Source of the DNA: Reticulitermes lucifugus
Lineage: Eukaryota; Arthropoda; Insecta; Blattodea; Rhinotermitidae
Direction: 5' to 3'
NCBI GenBank assembly: GCA_026260175.1
Contig: JAKCWW010000544.1
Span: 8,932 to 72,931 of the forward strand
DNA length: 64,000 nucleotides
Shown: piece by piece, positions 11,107-24,640 of the stretch
Position numbering within the stretch: position 1 is the first letter of the stretch
Layout of the letters: the number at the start of each line of letters is the position of its first letter
The notes under the pieces: generated by a model
What the model was told of the DNA's origin: nothing
Seen by the model: only the letters and a program-made list of their open reading frames with translations
Databases searched by the model: none
Made by a program: the position numbers and the translations under genes

Positions 11107-14100
11107 CTTCCGTAAAATAAAATATGTTTCTAGCACCAATTCTGCCCAACACGTGAAACCAGGACTGAGAATTAACCCGAATAACGGAAGTGCTTTCTAT
11201 CACCGTTTTGCAAATAAATTTTATATCTGGAAGCACTGGCTTTTATCTATGTGTTGTCCAGAGTTTGAGAACAGCGTTTCCTGTCGGGCCCAAATTTGTG
11301 TCTTATTTTTAACCTGAAGACGAAGATTGATCTTGACCTTGAAAAAAGTTTCTACTTTAAAAAAAACACCCACCAAAGTGTCCATAAACTAATGACTCCA
11401 AAGATGATACACCGTCGTCAGAAACTTACAGACAGTCAGTGACCTTTGCCCAAATAAAACTGCTTTATACAACGTCATGAATACGGAGGATGTAGCTTTT
11501 AAATATTTGGCATTATTTACTTTAATATTAAATCATAGTTGCAACCCGACATTGAATCAACCCAAGGGCCGCGGTGTGGGTGAAGCACCAACAGAGTACC
11601 AAAGTCATTACAGGATGCTGCTCAGTGCGACCGACGCACACCTAAGACACAATGAAAAAGGTGCATGTAGCGCTGTTGGATTGACATTTTTGAAGTGAAT
11701 AAAAAAGGGCATGGAGATAAAATTATCCGAGTTCCTCGTTGTCACAAAAAACCCAATATCGTTTTTCGCAAAATTTAGTCGGGACTGCAGTGGAAAGAAG
11801 CCGACGTCTGTAAACCTACGCTAGGTCACGTTCCTTGTACAGCAAGATACCAAAAAAAAACAACTGTTTCAGTTTATCTGTCTTAACAGTCAATACCTAG
11901 CAATTTCTCCAGCAGAATATATGTATGTTGCACAGTCGAAGTATAATCATCAACTGCAACATCACAGCCTAGCGTGCCTCCTTAACGGGGATACAGCGTC
12001 TTGTCTTGACGGTAGAAACTAACATTTCAAATATAAAATTTGGCAATTTATACTGATAAAGATTCTCGGTTAGTTTAAAGGAAAGTTTTCCCAAAAGTGT
12101 ATCCTGTTCTTTAGAACACTTTGCCCGATTCTGTTGCAGGAAAAATTTAAAGCAGGAGTGCAGAAAAAAAGGCGTGATTCAAATCACACCTTACAACAAA
12201 ATAATCAGGAAGAGAAAGACAGTGCTGCTGTCAGCGTATCTAAGTATTCGCAAGCGGTGTAGAATAGCTTGCAAATAGAAGAATACTGGCATTATATAAT
12301 CCGTTACATCAGATATAAAAGTTTTACCTTGAAGTAACATTTTCACATTCTCAATAGTGATGTTTCTTTAGGGCTGATTAGTTCAGGTTGATCGCTTAGG
12401 TTTTGTTGGCTTTCTTCAGTAATAAAAGCAGCTACTGGTAAGGAGAATTTCATTAGTATATGCCAAGAGCTAGAATACTACTGTATTGTGGGTAGAAATC
12501 TGTAAAATGTGCGATCCATTCTAGGGTGGACTAGCGTGATGGTAGAGGTAGCACTTTCCGCTGAAACGTTGGCACTCATCTAGAGACTATACGACATAAT
12601 ATACTTACGGTAATATTTTTCATATATATATCGCCATGGGACCCCAAATTCACATAACATGGGCTGATAAACCTTGTGAAACAAATAGCTAAAATGAGAA
12701 TTATTCTCCTGAAAAAGGCGTTAATTGACCTGATTTGAATATTAATATAAAGTTAATAGAAATAGCCCGACCTATATTTTTTATATCGTCCATTTTATTA
12801 GGGTAAAAAGCCTATATTGTTTCAAAATCAATCTCCGTCTGAAGCTGTAAACCTCGCGGAAGAACACAATCTGGTTGACCCTTAAGAAACAGTAGGTCTG
12901 TGTCCGATGGTAGATAAGTGTGTCTTCAGCCTGAAGAAAAGGAAACAACCAAACCAACAGTCATGGTTAATGTAAAACACCATCGTCATAACCCATTAAA
13001 GCTGGATTTCAGCACTTTCAAAAGCAAGAGGTTTTTATCTCGTTCTATAATTTCCATGTCTATTTCATGGGTTAGGAGCGTTAAAAAAAATACACAATTC
13101 TGTCAATCAGTCGGCCTGTGTGATTTTCGATGCTTTTGACACGCGCAAAAATGTCTAGCAATTCACAGCAAGACGGAACAGCTCCGACAGATTCCTACGC
13201 CAAAAGTGGTCTCGAATCCAGGAACCCAGGAAACAAATTGCTTCTGTTCTTTGGACGGACAAGCGAAGAGTAATAAGCACATGCCTTACTTACAGAGACA
13301 CATCATTTGTTGAGAAACGAAGGAGAAGGATTCATCTACTTCATAATTCTTTTCCGAAAGAAAATATATAACTCTGTAGTTCAGAAAATGTGAGGACATA
13401 GTATATTTCTCGGAAGGCATATGCTAGCCGATAATAAAATATGAAGCAAGATTCCTCGAATAAGTCAAAACTTTAACCTAATTTTCTCTGTTTACATTTA
13501 CATGGTTAACGCTTTGATATTTTTTCCTGGAAAGCTGAATACATTTTTTTAGAACTGAAACCTATTTATAAAATCCCCCAAAACCAACAGATCAAGTCCC
13601 TAAAAACACATTTTATAAAATGTTGTAAATGTACAATTTTATAGAGAAAGAACAATTTAATAACCTGTAATAAACTCTGTATTACATGGCGTTACTGTGT
13701 TATGTGTAATAAGTAATACTTTGAATTAAGACAAAACAAATATTCTATTAAACACAAATTTATCGTAGCTACAGCATCAAGAGCCGGCTTTGATACCCTG
13801 ATATGCTAAACTCTACATACAAAGAAGATGCGATAATTTTATTGTCACTGAAGTACGAAATTTCGAACAGTGGAATCACTGAGCTTGTAAATATGGTGCA
13901 CCTAAATATTCACAAAGGAATTAAAAATATCCACTCTGCACATAAAATGAAATCAAGGGTATGATTAGTGTAAACATAATGGAAGGCTGTGTTTTGTAGC
14001 TTTCAATTCAAAATCGCCCCCAGTTAAATGGTTACAGAACTAATTAGCAGTAGAAATCAGAGCAACGAATGACTGGCCACTAATGGAAATTTTAATCTGC

Positions 14101-15803
14101 TGGATTAAATTAAATGTAGGCAAATGGGCAAGTTTAAGGGATTGATGGCCCATTCCACTGTTGATATACTTTGTCTTAAGACAATACATAAATAAAACTC
14201 AAAATAAACAAAGCATTTTTATATCTTGTTATTAGTTTATTACTGTTTAGATATAAAGAGAAATATATTAAACTCTTTAAAGTTCATCATTACTACGATT
14301 GTATTTAGAATATCTACAGAACAGGGTTGACTTATTTAAACAACATTTCTGTGTGATCAAAAAAAAATAATTTCTTGAACAAGATCCTACAATTGTTTCA
14401 TGCAAACAGCTCTTTGGGCTAGATATTCATTTCTTACAGACACATACACTGTTAAAAAGTTAATGAACGGAACAAAGATGATAAGATACTGAAAGTTTTG
14501 TGTCTCTATCCGTCAATTATACATTACATTCAAATATGTGTTTTTACGACCTCTACATCATGATTTGAACGCCTAACATCTACCTGCTTGTCGCTTTTTT
14601 GACTATGCTGTAGTTATCTTAGATGGTTGTTGTCATAAGACAAAAAGTTTTATGAAGGATGAATTTAAAATATTTGAATGGAAGAGGTGGCGTTCTAAAC
14701 GACATGAAACTGCAGTATGTTTCTGGATGGACTGAGCGAAATGAGAAGTAGCTTCAATCAGATTATAAAATCGACGGCCAATAGACTTCTATTTGTATTC
14801 TGCCAACTGGAAGGGGTCTCTGAACAAGCACTAATCAAAATTAATACAAACCATTACCAACTGTAGTGAAATCCACTAACTAATCTCCGAAATAGAACAC
14901 ATAGGTGACAAGACAGGATTTCCCATTTTTTATGTAGTTCGTACGAGGGACACTGAAATGTAACTGCATGTAAGCTAGATATGAAATTCTCACAGTGGTG
15001 TAGTTGAGAATTCACCTAACGTAAACGCAGGTAGCACGCAATAGCAATCACTGCGTTTTAAAAGTCTAAGCGAATAAAACATAACGAATTCAAGTGAAGA
15101 AGCTGAAAAATACAAACATATAAATAAAAGTAGGAAAACCTTTATCGCTATGGGTACATGTAGAAATTTTGCATATTTTTGCACTTAAAAACTGAGTATA
15201 ATTGTAAATTTATTTAAAAAGTAAAGCAATAAATAAAGATTTGATTGTAGCCTCTAAATTGATTGATAATAATCAAGGGCCGAAAGGTTTTAAAGGAATT
15301 TTAAAAGCTCCTGTTTTGTATTTTATAAGTTATCAGTAAATCAGCCTGTTCGTCTGAATATGCTAGACGAACTGGACGATCCCCTACTGAAGCAAAGTCA
15401 GGGGGAAAATTTCAGGAAGCAGTAATAAAGTGCATCCTGCGTACAAGATATCCTGCACGTAGGTAGGTCTACATTTCAAGGCGTTTAAGAAAATGGGTGT
15501 TTTCCCCTCTGTCTTATCGATCTGTGAATACAGCGTTGGAACTTTTGTAAGAAAGTACCATATTTTCATTTATACCTATGCAGTACAAAACAGCTCAAGA
15601 TTACTGCAAAGTTTTCTAGTTCCTCTACGGACATTTACATCGAAAATCTTTGTGTCTGCACCAGCAGTGGTATAATATTTTCTAGGTTCTCGTCTAAAAT
15701 ACCGCATGCTATCCTACTGTGTCCCACATACCTTCAAGTGCAACAATGTCTTATATCCGTGTCCTCTACAATTCCACTTACAACTTTACCAACTCCATTA
15801 AGT
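11107..15803. other. AT-rich DNA, no gene seen
   Basis: Only short frames (up to 73 codons). A perfect 16-bp palindrome ACATTTTATAAAATGT occurs near 13608. I see no recognisable genes, SINE boxes or tandem arrays. Confidence 0.55.
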
Positions 15804-16036
15804 AGTTTAAGTCAAAAACGACAAATTCACAAGATTATTAGCAGGTATAAAGTATATTTTAACCCTACATATGTTTCGGCTAATGACTTGCCATCCTCAG
15901 GGGGTATTTATTTGATATTTATTTCATAAATTCCCCCAGAGGATGGCAAGTAATTTGCCGAAACATGTGTACGGGTTGAAAATACATCTTATACCTGCTA
16001 ATAATTTTGCGAATTTGTTGGTTTTCGACTTAAACT
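15804..16036. repeat. 233-bp foldback element with about 107-bp arms
   Basis: The left arm (about 15804-15911) begins AGTTTAAGTC and the right arm (about 15929-16036) ends GACTTAAACT. The arms are reverse complements at roughly 85 to 90 percent by eye, with a short AT spacer between. Each arm carries the block TTATTAGCAGGTATAA and a block with GTTTCGGC close to CTTGCCATCCTC. The last motif, GATGGC...GCCGAAAC in the other sense, resembles termini I associate with Penelope-like or other retroelement ends, but this is only a memory-based hint. A foldback MITE is the other reading. No clear target-site duplication is visible. The short open frame at 15738-15929 is a by-product. Confidence 0.9.
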
Positions 16037-19000
16037 TAGGATAAAATGCACGGTACATACAACTTGAAATTCATTAAGCAGATTCTTTGGGCATCTGGTA
16101 GTTTCCTTCCATTCCAAGAATTATCTGTCTTTTAAGGAACATTAATTTTGCATTGCCGTAATCACGAGAGTACGGTACTGGTCATTTTCTTCAGCCAGTT
16201 TAATCCAGTCTACACCCTCACGTCTATTATTTTAAAATCTATGCCTACGTATATAAAGTAGTCTCTTCCCTTTATATTTTCGGACTAGAAATTTTAACGC
16301 ATATATCATGTCCATACACGTGCTATATTCGCCACCTATCACACCCTCCTTAATTATAAATACATAAGAAACAGGCCTCTAGTATCCTTACTAGCGTATT
16401 CATAACGCTAATATCTACGTGCACACAGGTGGGCGCATTACTAAATTGCGTTTTCTATTATACACGCAAAATTTAGGCAATTTAATTACCTCTATGACGT
16501 TAAAATAGAACAGTGATAGTAAATGGGTGCGGAAGGAAGCTCCGGGGTTCCGTTCCCTCTAGAAACTTTGGCCTTTTTCTACTCCACAATTTCCAAAGTC
16601 TTTCAGTCCACCCGCTTTTAGAAAGTGACAAAGTGCTCGGCCCATGGAACTGATCACATATATCCAGTTAATGGCATGGTTACGAATACTGTAGAATTGT
16701 CAAAGATAATTCTCCAGATCAAAAGGACAGGTCCGAGCAATGTGGCACCAGCGTTGTCCTTTACAGTACCTCTTTAGAAACCCAACCAAACTACCAGTTA
16801 TTCTGATAGGTACTTTCCTCAACTACGTCGTGTTAATAATCATTCTCCTTTGTAATATAAGGCATAAAACGTGCATTCTTGAAGCAGCGACCGTGAAAAT
16901 ATTAATAATTTTGTATTAAATTGGCCAGTAGACAACAGTGACCACGCACTTCCTCATGCGTACAGAGAAGTTTGTACCTAGATTCCGCGACCCTTCGCCT
17001 TCACGCAGTAGTGCAATGGCACAGGGGAAACCTCTTCTGTTTGCTAAATAGAATTTTTCCATGGATCATAATAAAAATAACTTCCTTACACCTGTGAGGC
17101 ACCAAGATGAGATTTTATATATTTAAAAGTTTTGGAATTTTAAAATAACTTTTTATACTGTATTTTGGAAGAAAAAGAATCAAAATTAAATTCACAAAAA
17201 TAGGAAAATTTTACTGAATATGTGGAATGTTTTTTAACAATCAATGCGTAATCTGACACAAACTTCTGTGTTTCTATCTTCTATCTAACAACGTAAACTT
17301 TGCTGCTTATTGGGTACGAAAATGAAATTTGGTGCCCTACACTAAGAATAGATGACAGATTTACATTATACCACAGATTAGGCCTTTGAGAACATAGCCT
17401 AAGGAGGGTACTTGGAACTAAAGGAAACGTAACAGGATTTTGAGAAAACCAATAACTGAGGCGCTTCATAATTTGTGTCCTTCACTAAATGTTATTAAAA
17501 TTATAAAATTAATGAGGAAAAAAACTGAGAGGACGTGAGGAACGGGAAAGCATACAACATTTTAATGAGAAAGAATGACCTAAAAGGCCAGCTGGAAGAA
17601 CGATGAGTGCACAATGTTACTTTTACATAAGCTGAGACGACTCGAGTCATCTGACTAAGGACAGGATCTAGCGAAGGGCTCTTATGAGGAAGGTTAACAC
17701 CGTGCGGCATGATTAACACCCTGGTCCATGATGTTAGCCAGAATTTATAACCTTACTGAGAATTTACATTACGGAGATTTTTGAAAAAGGATAAAAATAT
17801 TCCTAGCAACAAATATCCCAAGGAAAGTACATGTACTTAAATACGAAAAACTCTGGAACAAAAATTGTTATTAAACAATAAGTGGAATATCCACTCGCTC
17901 AGTTTAAAGTTGAAAAGCTGAAGTGTCCTCGTGCTAAAAATACATTCAAGTAAGTATAAACTTTAAATGCTGTTATGAAAATATGAACTATAAAATCCAA
18001 ATTTTTGCCGCTTGTTTTCAATTTTTTCACATGAATATTTTATCCCCACGTAGATTAATATATTTCGTGAGTTGCTTCACGAAGTCGGATAATGCTGGTT
18101 CGACTCGGTGTACCTACGGCGGAAATAAGCAATGACAGAGAACCTTCGTTCGAAAGTTTATGAAAAATAGCCATTCGAGTATTTATTGGAGAATAATGAC
18201 GAGATTAAGCTTTAAAACTACATATTTTACGTTTAAACTATATGGAACTGAACTGTGATAGTTTAACGGCACGTGTTTCTGATATAAATGCCCTCATTCC
18301 AGTTCCATAAATATATATTTCTGGATGAGCCTAATGACTGTCCACTGGCAAAGATGTCCGTGTATCAGTTAGTGAGTTTGTTGCTTTTATTGCATTTGTA
18401 GCCTTGTTGCTCAGACTGACACTCCGTCATTCCCCTTTATAGCCACTCTCGAAACGTGTTTATTCAGAAGAGCGTTACACGTTGTGTTTTCTGGGGTAAC
18501 GGTCCTGGGTCTAAGAACCTTGTGCTGTTATGCGTGCATGTGCGTTGTGCGTTAACAAGATTCGCACAAAATGAAGCGCGTAAATTCCATACCTTACGGT
18601 TAGTATCACATGCGTCTTCGTTAGTCTTCAAGAAAAGGAGATGGGACTCTTGCTGTTTTCGTTCACCATATCTCATTAAATAGTGTTTTCAGCTTTAGGC
18701 TAAGGAGTGTGGAAACTAAATACAAGAAATTAATGTAAACTCGAAATGCTTGAAAAAATTTCGATTTTCGGAATAAGCATTAGCAAGTTTAGAGCGGAAT
18801 ATATAGGGCAGTTTTTAAAATGTTCAAGTATTATTAATGGAAGATTCTCACCTTCATGGGTAGCATAAAGAAAAATATAAGGCTAACTGCATATCGTGGA
18901 AAGACAATGTAATTTTAAAGTACTGTCCTATATTCTGTGAGTTTAGAACCTGTAGAATAAAATTATAACTCTCGGTCTTAGTAAGAATATAAGGTAATGG

Positions 19001-19913
19001 AGCCCAGACTCGAATCATGTGCTTCCGATATATAGACTATAAGTACATTGTTTTACACTAAATCAAGATTTGACTTCGCTATAGTCTCGTATACTAAGAA
19101 TGCACATACCTTACCCTTATATAATCAATTAAACAGAAATATACTTATGTAAGCTGAAATAATTCTGTATTCTAACACGAAGCTGGAGTGTAGCACACCG
19201 TAACACTATGAAAAATTAAAGCTTAGCTTGACTGGTGCAGTTCCTTTATCGCCTAATAACACTTCACTGTGTGCATATTAAAGCCAAGGAATATTTCATA
19301 CTGAGACTTTTGCAGAAAATCTTAATCTTTTAACACACTGGCCTAAACATCATTATCTTATCTTATTCTTATTGAAAGCAATATTATATCAAAACCACGC
19401 ATTGGCAAATTGTGTAAAAATTATCGACTGAAACCATAACAGTCTCTACGACTCATAGTTTTACATTTGACGTAAATAAATATGATGACACTAATATCCA
19501 ATATTATTCCCCCAGCCATATAATTTAAATGATATTTTCCCCGAAACTTACAAACATCTTATGTACTGTGTTTTCTCCGTGCGTGTTTAGGGCCGGTCTA
19601 TTTTCAGACCGATTGATTTAATTATCGTAGTGGGAAAACCTAAATTGACATTGTTTGAGGACGAAATGATGAGTAACGTTTTGAACACAACAGACATCAA
19701 ACTTAATTAAAATAACAGAAAATTAAAACATTAGGTGACAAAGAAGCTTATACAGTAAATATCAGAAAAGTAGCTTGGTTTCTAATCCGGAAGACAAGCT
19801 TGAGAAAAGTTCCTACTTTTCACAATACGTAAACGGTAAGGCGGGGAAAATAGTAGCAAAGAATCAGGATGATTTTTACTGTTATTTTCACGAGAGGGAG
19901 CAGAGTCTGAAAC
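16037..19913. other. AT-rich DNA, no gene seen
   Basis: Short frames only. At 18456-18683 both strands are open for about 70 codons, but neither product resembles a known protein. A B-box-like GGTTCGACTC at 18098-18107 has no convincing A box upstream. Confidence 0.5.
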
Positions 19914-20078
19914 CACGGCTCAGGCGGTTAGTCGTCGGTTACTTTCCCCGAAGGCTTTGGTTTGATCCAAGAACAATTTATGTTGATCTGTAGTAGAAAA
20001 TAGCAGTAGAAGAGGTTTCTCTCCGAATAATTCTCTTTTCCCCCGTCATTGTCATTCCACCAATGTTCCATAGTCATT
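19914..20078 (+). repeat. tRNA-derived SINE remnant
   Basis: An A-box-like CGGCTCAGGCGG (19916-19927) is followed about 40 bp later by a B-box-like GGTTTGATCCA (19959-19969), the spacing expected of a tRNA-type RNA polymerase III promoter. The downstream body reads TTTCTCTCCGAATAATTCTC and then CATTCCACCAATGTTCCA, wording I recall from a SINE body widespread in invertebrate genomes. No A-rich tail is obvious. The 72-codon frame ending at 19993 runs into this element and is not a gene. Confidence 0.65.
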
Positions 20079-22357
20079 AATTAATTTATCACCGGCACTA
20101 TCTATGATAGAAATAGGCAGCGTCGTTTACAACACATTTTAAAATATGAAAGGAAGGCAAAAGATTCCATTTCCAATTATAAATTAAGCCCCCATAAAAT
20201 ATTAGAGCAAAACTCAAAATTTTTTAAACGTATATTTCTTTATATTAATAATTTATATTAAGTATATATCTTTATCTGTAGGCCAAAGGTACTTTTAGAA
20301 ATAGTGCAGTTACTTGCTCTCCTTATCACAGATATTTGTCAGAGAATTACAATTTATGTCTGAGAACTTTCAGACATAAGGACAAATACATATGACACAG
20401 CTGTACACAATTTTGTCTAGATATACTTACGTAGGCTTACACAGGAAAACACTTCAAACAGCAGTTTTACAGGGTTTTGTTCTTTAAGTTGTGCCACTCT
20501 ACGTACAAATTAAAGGAACTATCACATTAAAAACTGAAAGATGGAGACATAAACTATTTGAATAAATATTTATATTTACTATTATTCTGTAAAATATATG
20601 AAACTCTTTGACGTTTTATATTTACCTTTATGTTGCCTGAAACATACCTTCCAGAAAACTGGTCTTTTTAATGAAAAAAGACAGACGTAAGAATAAAAAA
20701 GTGTTTTGTTCCAGGTTTCCTTATTCATACACCACTTTATCTTAGGGACAGTCATGTAACATGATAATAATCTGATGGACATCATGTTAATACATTCATC
20801 TCTCTCTTTCACATAATAGCAATATTGCTGGATCTCGTTAAGTCCGCGTACACATGTATGGACCAGAGTCATAAAACAAAGGGTAAGGAGTAAGCTTCAG
20901 GCTTACTGCACCTTTGGGAGCAATCAAGACCTACACTAGGCCCATAACAGAAGCCAGGATAGCGGTTTATGATATGCTTGCAGAACCCCGAATTATTGCA
21001 ATTGTAGACAATATGCAGAGGGAATAATAGCAGTTCACGACTTTTCTGTATGTTATAAGCTGCTGTCAAGACAATCGGAATGGATATACATGAGAATACC
21101 CGTTTAAAAGTAGAAAGTTAGCCCTTTGAAGAATAAATGTATCTAAACTATATATATCAAGATTCAGTTCGTACCTCACAGAGAACACAGGTGCCAACAT
21201 TAAAAAGATCAAACGGCGAATTTTGTATAGGGAGAAGAAGGTTCTTTATGGCAAGAATTATACGAACACGTAAGTACACTACGTGGAAAAACTGCAGATA
21301 GTTCAATGCCAAAACGTTTCGGTAAGAATAATAACCACTCTGCTTTAAATGTTTAAAGGGACAACTCTAGGTTGCCACATAATTAAGGTAGCAAACATCT
21401 GTTAATCCCTCAATCGTCTTAAAAGTCTTCCATATTATATCTTTGATTTTGTATTTTCGTAAGAATATGTAAGTGTATATTACCCTTGCCTCCTACGCGT
21501 ATGTCTGCTCGCCCAGTGCATTTAGAATCAACAGAAGAATTTTTTCAAACATACGTTTAATACCAATAGGAAAATTATTGAATTCCCTTTCATCAATGAC
21601 ACCAATGATTTCAAAACCTGAAGTGACACCAACACGCTTTAACCCACTACATTTTACTAGTCATGTATGTTCCTTCACGATTAACACTAAAAATTCTAAA
21701 TTCTGACCACAAAAGTATTACGCGTTTCAAATGATGCTTACAATACCCTGCCATTTTTCCTCTAAGTTCATAAACCAGTTAATATTCCTATTGTAGAACA
21801 TTAAGCACTCTCTGAAGTGGGAAAGAACTCTTTCTGCAACATGTGAATTATTCTTGTTGCCAAAAAACGATATAGGGTCCTGATGCTTCGAATGCGCAGC
21901 CTTCTTCAGATAAATGTTTATACTCGTAATGGACACCCAGTAACAGGAATTTCTAATGGTATATATTTTTCGCTTTTATCTTAAACTTTGTACAGTCAAA
22001 TTCAGTTGCAAATATAAAAACGTTTGATGTATATTTATGAAGATATAGTATCAAGGTAACTTGAGATTTCGCATGTTACTTGCTTCCTTGTACCTTACAT
22101 AATGCAAAACATGACAAAGTATTTTGAGTTTATATCTGTAAACTTTCAAGGAAAGGGTAAATAAATCACTCTACCGTGTACACCTACACGTATGTGTCAC
22201 CACTGAAAAATTATCATTTCAATGTGCATATAATTTTAACATTAACAGAATGATAAATATTGGTTCTATTTCTTATCAATATCAATAAACATTTTAGGAT
22301 GTGTATGTGTAATGTAACACGTCCAGCACTTTCGATTATGCTTCTTTAATAGGCTCA
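20079..22357. other. AT-rich DNA, no gene seen
   Basis: Contains a short hairpin (TTATGTCTGA / TCAGACATAA, 20355-20380) and only short open frames with no recognisable product. Confidence 0.5.
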
Positions 22358-22450
22358 AAAACCGCTAGACTCATGTAAAACTTCATGAAAGTCCGTTCAT
22401 TGGTTCTCGAGTTGTTGTAGGCCTACAGACCGGCGGACAGACCAGCAAAC
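22358..22450 (+). repeat. Dispersed arthropod repeat fragment
   Basis: The wording CTTCATGAAAGTCCGTTCAT, then GGTTCTCGAGTTGTTG and a CAGACCGGCGGACAGACC tail matches a short motif I recall as widespread in insect genomes (a 'fits-the-backbone' AAATCCGTTCA..GGTT.T.GAGTT..ACAGACAGAC pattern at the 3' ends of retroposons). It also contains a 12-bp palindrome TGTAGGCCTACA. Family and boundaries are uncertain. Confidence 0.45.
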
Positions 22451-23922
22451 ATGGCGAATTCAATAGATGCGTATTTGCAAAGTATCCATGCCGCGTAATG
22501 CATCACTTTATTGCTTTATTTTTATGACTGATAAAAACATTTTTAATGCGGTCGCAACTGCGATATTTTAGGCCCACACAGCTGCCTTTTTGAATACCCA
22601 TTTCTTCTGGAAGGGTACGTCGTTTCGGTTAAAATTAAAAGGAGGTACAAGGGAAAGAAAGGAAAAGAATGAAATAGAAAAATAAATAAAAAACCAAAAG
22701 ATTTGGAATTACAAATATAACTCCAGTGAGAAGAGCCTTTCTTGTGTATAAAGTAATACTCTCTCAATTAGTCACGAAACAGTATGCCTGTATGGAACCG
22801 AAAGTTCCATATTCCGTGGGCAGGGGGTGTTTAGCATGAACATTGAAGACAAAAATTAAAAAGAAAGAAGTAATTATAAGAAACGCGTAAAAGATAAATA
22901 AACACGAAATGAAAATACATAGTTACAAAGTAAAAATTCGTAGAATATAAAAGGTTAGGGAAGAATGAAATTAAAATTATCCGAAGCATAGGTTACGAAA
23001 TGACGAGGGGTGAAGGAAAGAAATGGCTGAAAAGGAATTAAAGAGGCGTAGCTGTAATTTCAGCAACATGAAAGAATTTAATAAAGGAACCGCATAAGCA
23101 TGTGTGTCAGAATTCCTACCTCGAAATATGTTTTAAAGAAGCAGGCCTAATATAAATGAAAATAGATATTTGCTGTTATGTGTAAGGTATCTGAGTGAAG
23201 AAAAAACAGTAAGTCGATAAAGAAATAGGCAAACTTGAAGGATAGGCTGAGCAACGTCAGGAGTACTGAATATGTTTATCTTGAGATAAGGACATCCTAA
23301 ACTCAATTTTTAAAAACACTGCTTTCTTTAGACATATTTGTAAAGAACTTTAGAATGCATTTGTAAGTTATTTTCGTGAATATGTTCTTCCTCTAAAGGA
23401 ATGACACAGGAGAAATGTCTGTCGTACTTTGTGTTTTAATCTTTATGAAATCAAGTAAAATATCTACACTTATATTGAAATAGTTCAGAAGGCTGCGTTC
23501 CTTAAGGCAATTTTGTTGCAGTATGCAGCCTTCGTGTTTTGTTCCATAGATAATAATTTAAGAATCGTGTGCCTCAATTTACCATCCGTGTTTGCTAATA
23601 CTAAAAACATCCCTCCAAGACTTATAAATAAAATATCGTTTGAAATGTTGTAAAAAAGACATTTTCATCCTTATTTACTACAACATTAATATATTTTTTG
23701 TCATCTTGTATTCCTTTCTGTTAAGCTCCTTAATACAATTTTACGTTAATCCGGTTAATTTATATTTTATCTGGATTATTCTAAATTACAATTCATTATT
23801 TTCGATGCCTGTTTCCGGCAGCAATCTACAAAATGTCAAACGTATTGCCGCCTACTTATACCTATACATTCTAATGCTCAGCTGCCCTTATTTTCCTCTT
23901 TCTGATGATTAAATCACCTGCA
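22451..23922. other. AT-rich DNA, no gene seen
   Basis: Purine-rich plus strand from about 22620 to 23250 and pyrimidine-rich beyond 23640. The 90-codon frame at 23640-23912 is rich in hydrophobic and tyrosine residues because of T-rich base composition; I do not recognise it. Confidence 0.5.
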
Positions 23923-24365
23923 GGTACACATTACATACATAAATACACAGACTTACGTACATACATATATGCATACATACATACATACACACACAGATAT
24001 ACTTACATAATTACATATATGCATACATACACACACAGATATACTTACATAATTACATATATGCATACATACATACATACATATATACATACATACACAT
24101 ACAGATATACATATATACATAAGCACATATATATACGTACATACACACTCATACATACATACATTACATACATACATTACAAACACACATACATACATAC
24201 ATACATATATTACAGACATACATACATATATACATACATACATTACACACATACATACGTACATACATACATACATACGTACGTACATACATACATACAT
24301 ACATATGTACGTACATACGTACATATATACATATATATATACACTGCCTACACACACAGTACATA
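23923..24365. repeat. (CATA)n microsatellite with internal 42-bp duplication
   Basis: About 440 bp of interrupted CATA units with CACA, CGTA and TATA variants. Within it a block containing CACACACAGATATACTTACA is repeated at a distance of 42 bp (about 23988 and 24030), so there is a higher-order unit inside the microsatellite. Long open frames on both strands here encode only Tyr-Ile-His-Thr or Met-Tyr-Val-Cys repeats and should be ignored. Confidence 0.97.
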
Positions 24366-24640
24366 CAGTTATGATATGACAGTAGCCAGCGGGCCCCCCA
24401 CTACTCGAGCTCTTGCTACCAATTTCTGTGGCGTCACCGCGCCAGGGCAGGAGTTAATCTAGCTGAAAATCCCGTCGATGACGCCAGATGTTATGCCGCA
24501 CCTGAAAGCCGAGAACTTAATTCCACGCCGTGGCCATAGGTAGCGTAGAGCCCGTCTGTCTGTCGTGCTGCCTGTGGGGGTACTGTCACCACCATGTGGT
24601 CTGCTGAGGTTTACAGAACACAACCTCGTGACAAAGAGTA
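24366..24640. other. GC-rich block next to the microsatellite
   Basis: A block of about 275 bp with markedly higher GC than its surroundings (for example GCGGGCCCCCCACTACTCGA and GGCGTCACCGCGCCAGGGCA). No tRNA boxes, no long frame of its own and no recognised domain. It may be an old mobile-element fragment or a CpG-containing conserved site. Confidence 0.5.

Noticed and set aside
10865-11115. Two repeat-peptide frames
   Set aside because: Caused by a tandem repeat whose period is a multiple of three.
18098-18107. B-box-like GGTTCGACTC
   Set aside because: No A box at the right distance and no SINE body downstream.
18456-18683. Pair of mirror frames on both strands
   Set aside because: Lengths of 70 to 75 codons are ordinary for this amount of sequence and neither product resembles a protein.
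23905-24462. Longest open frame in the window (185 codons) and several overlapping minus frames
   Set aside because: They are translations of a CATA microsatellite and consist of Tyr/His/Thr/Ile or Met/Tyr/Val/Cys repeats.
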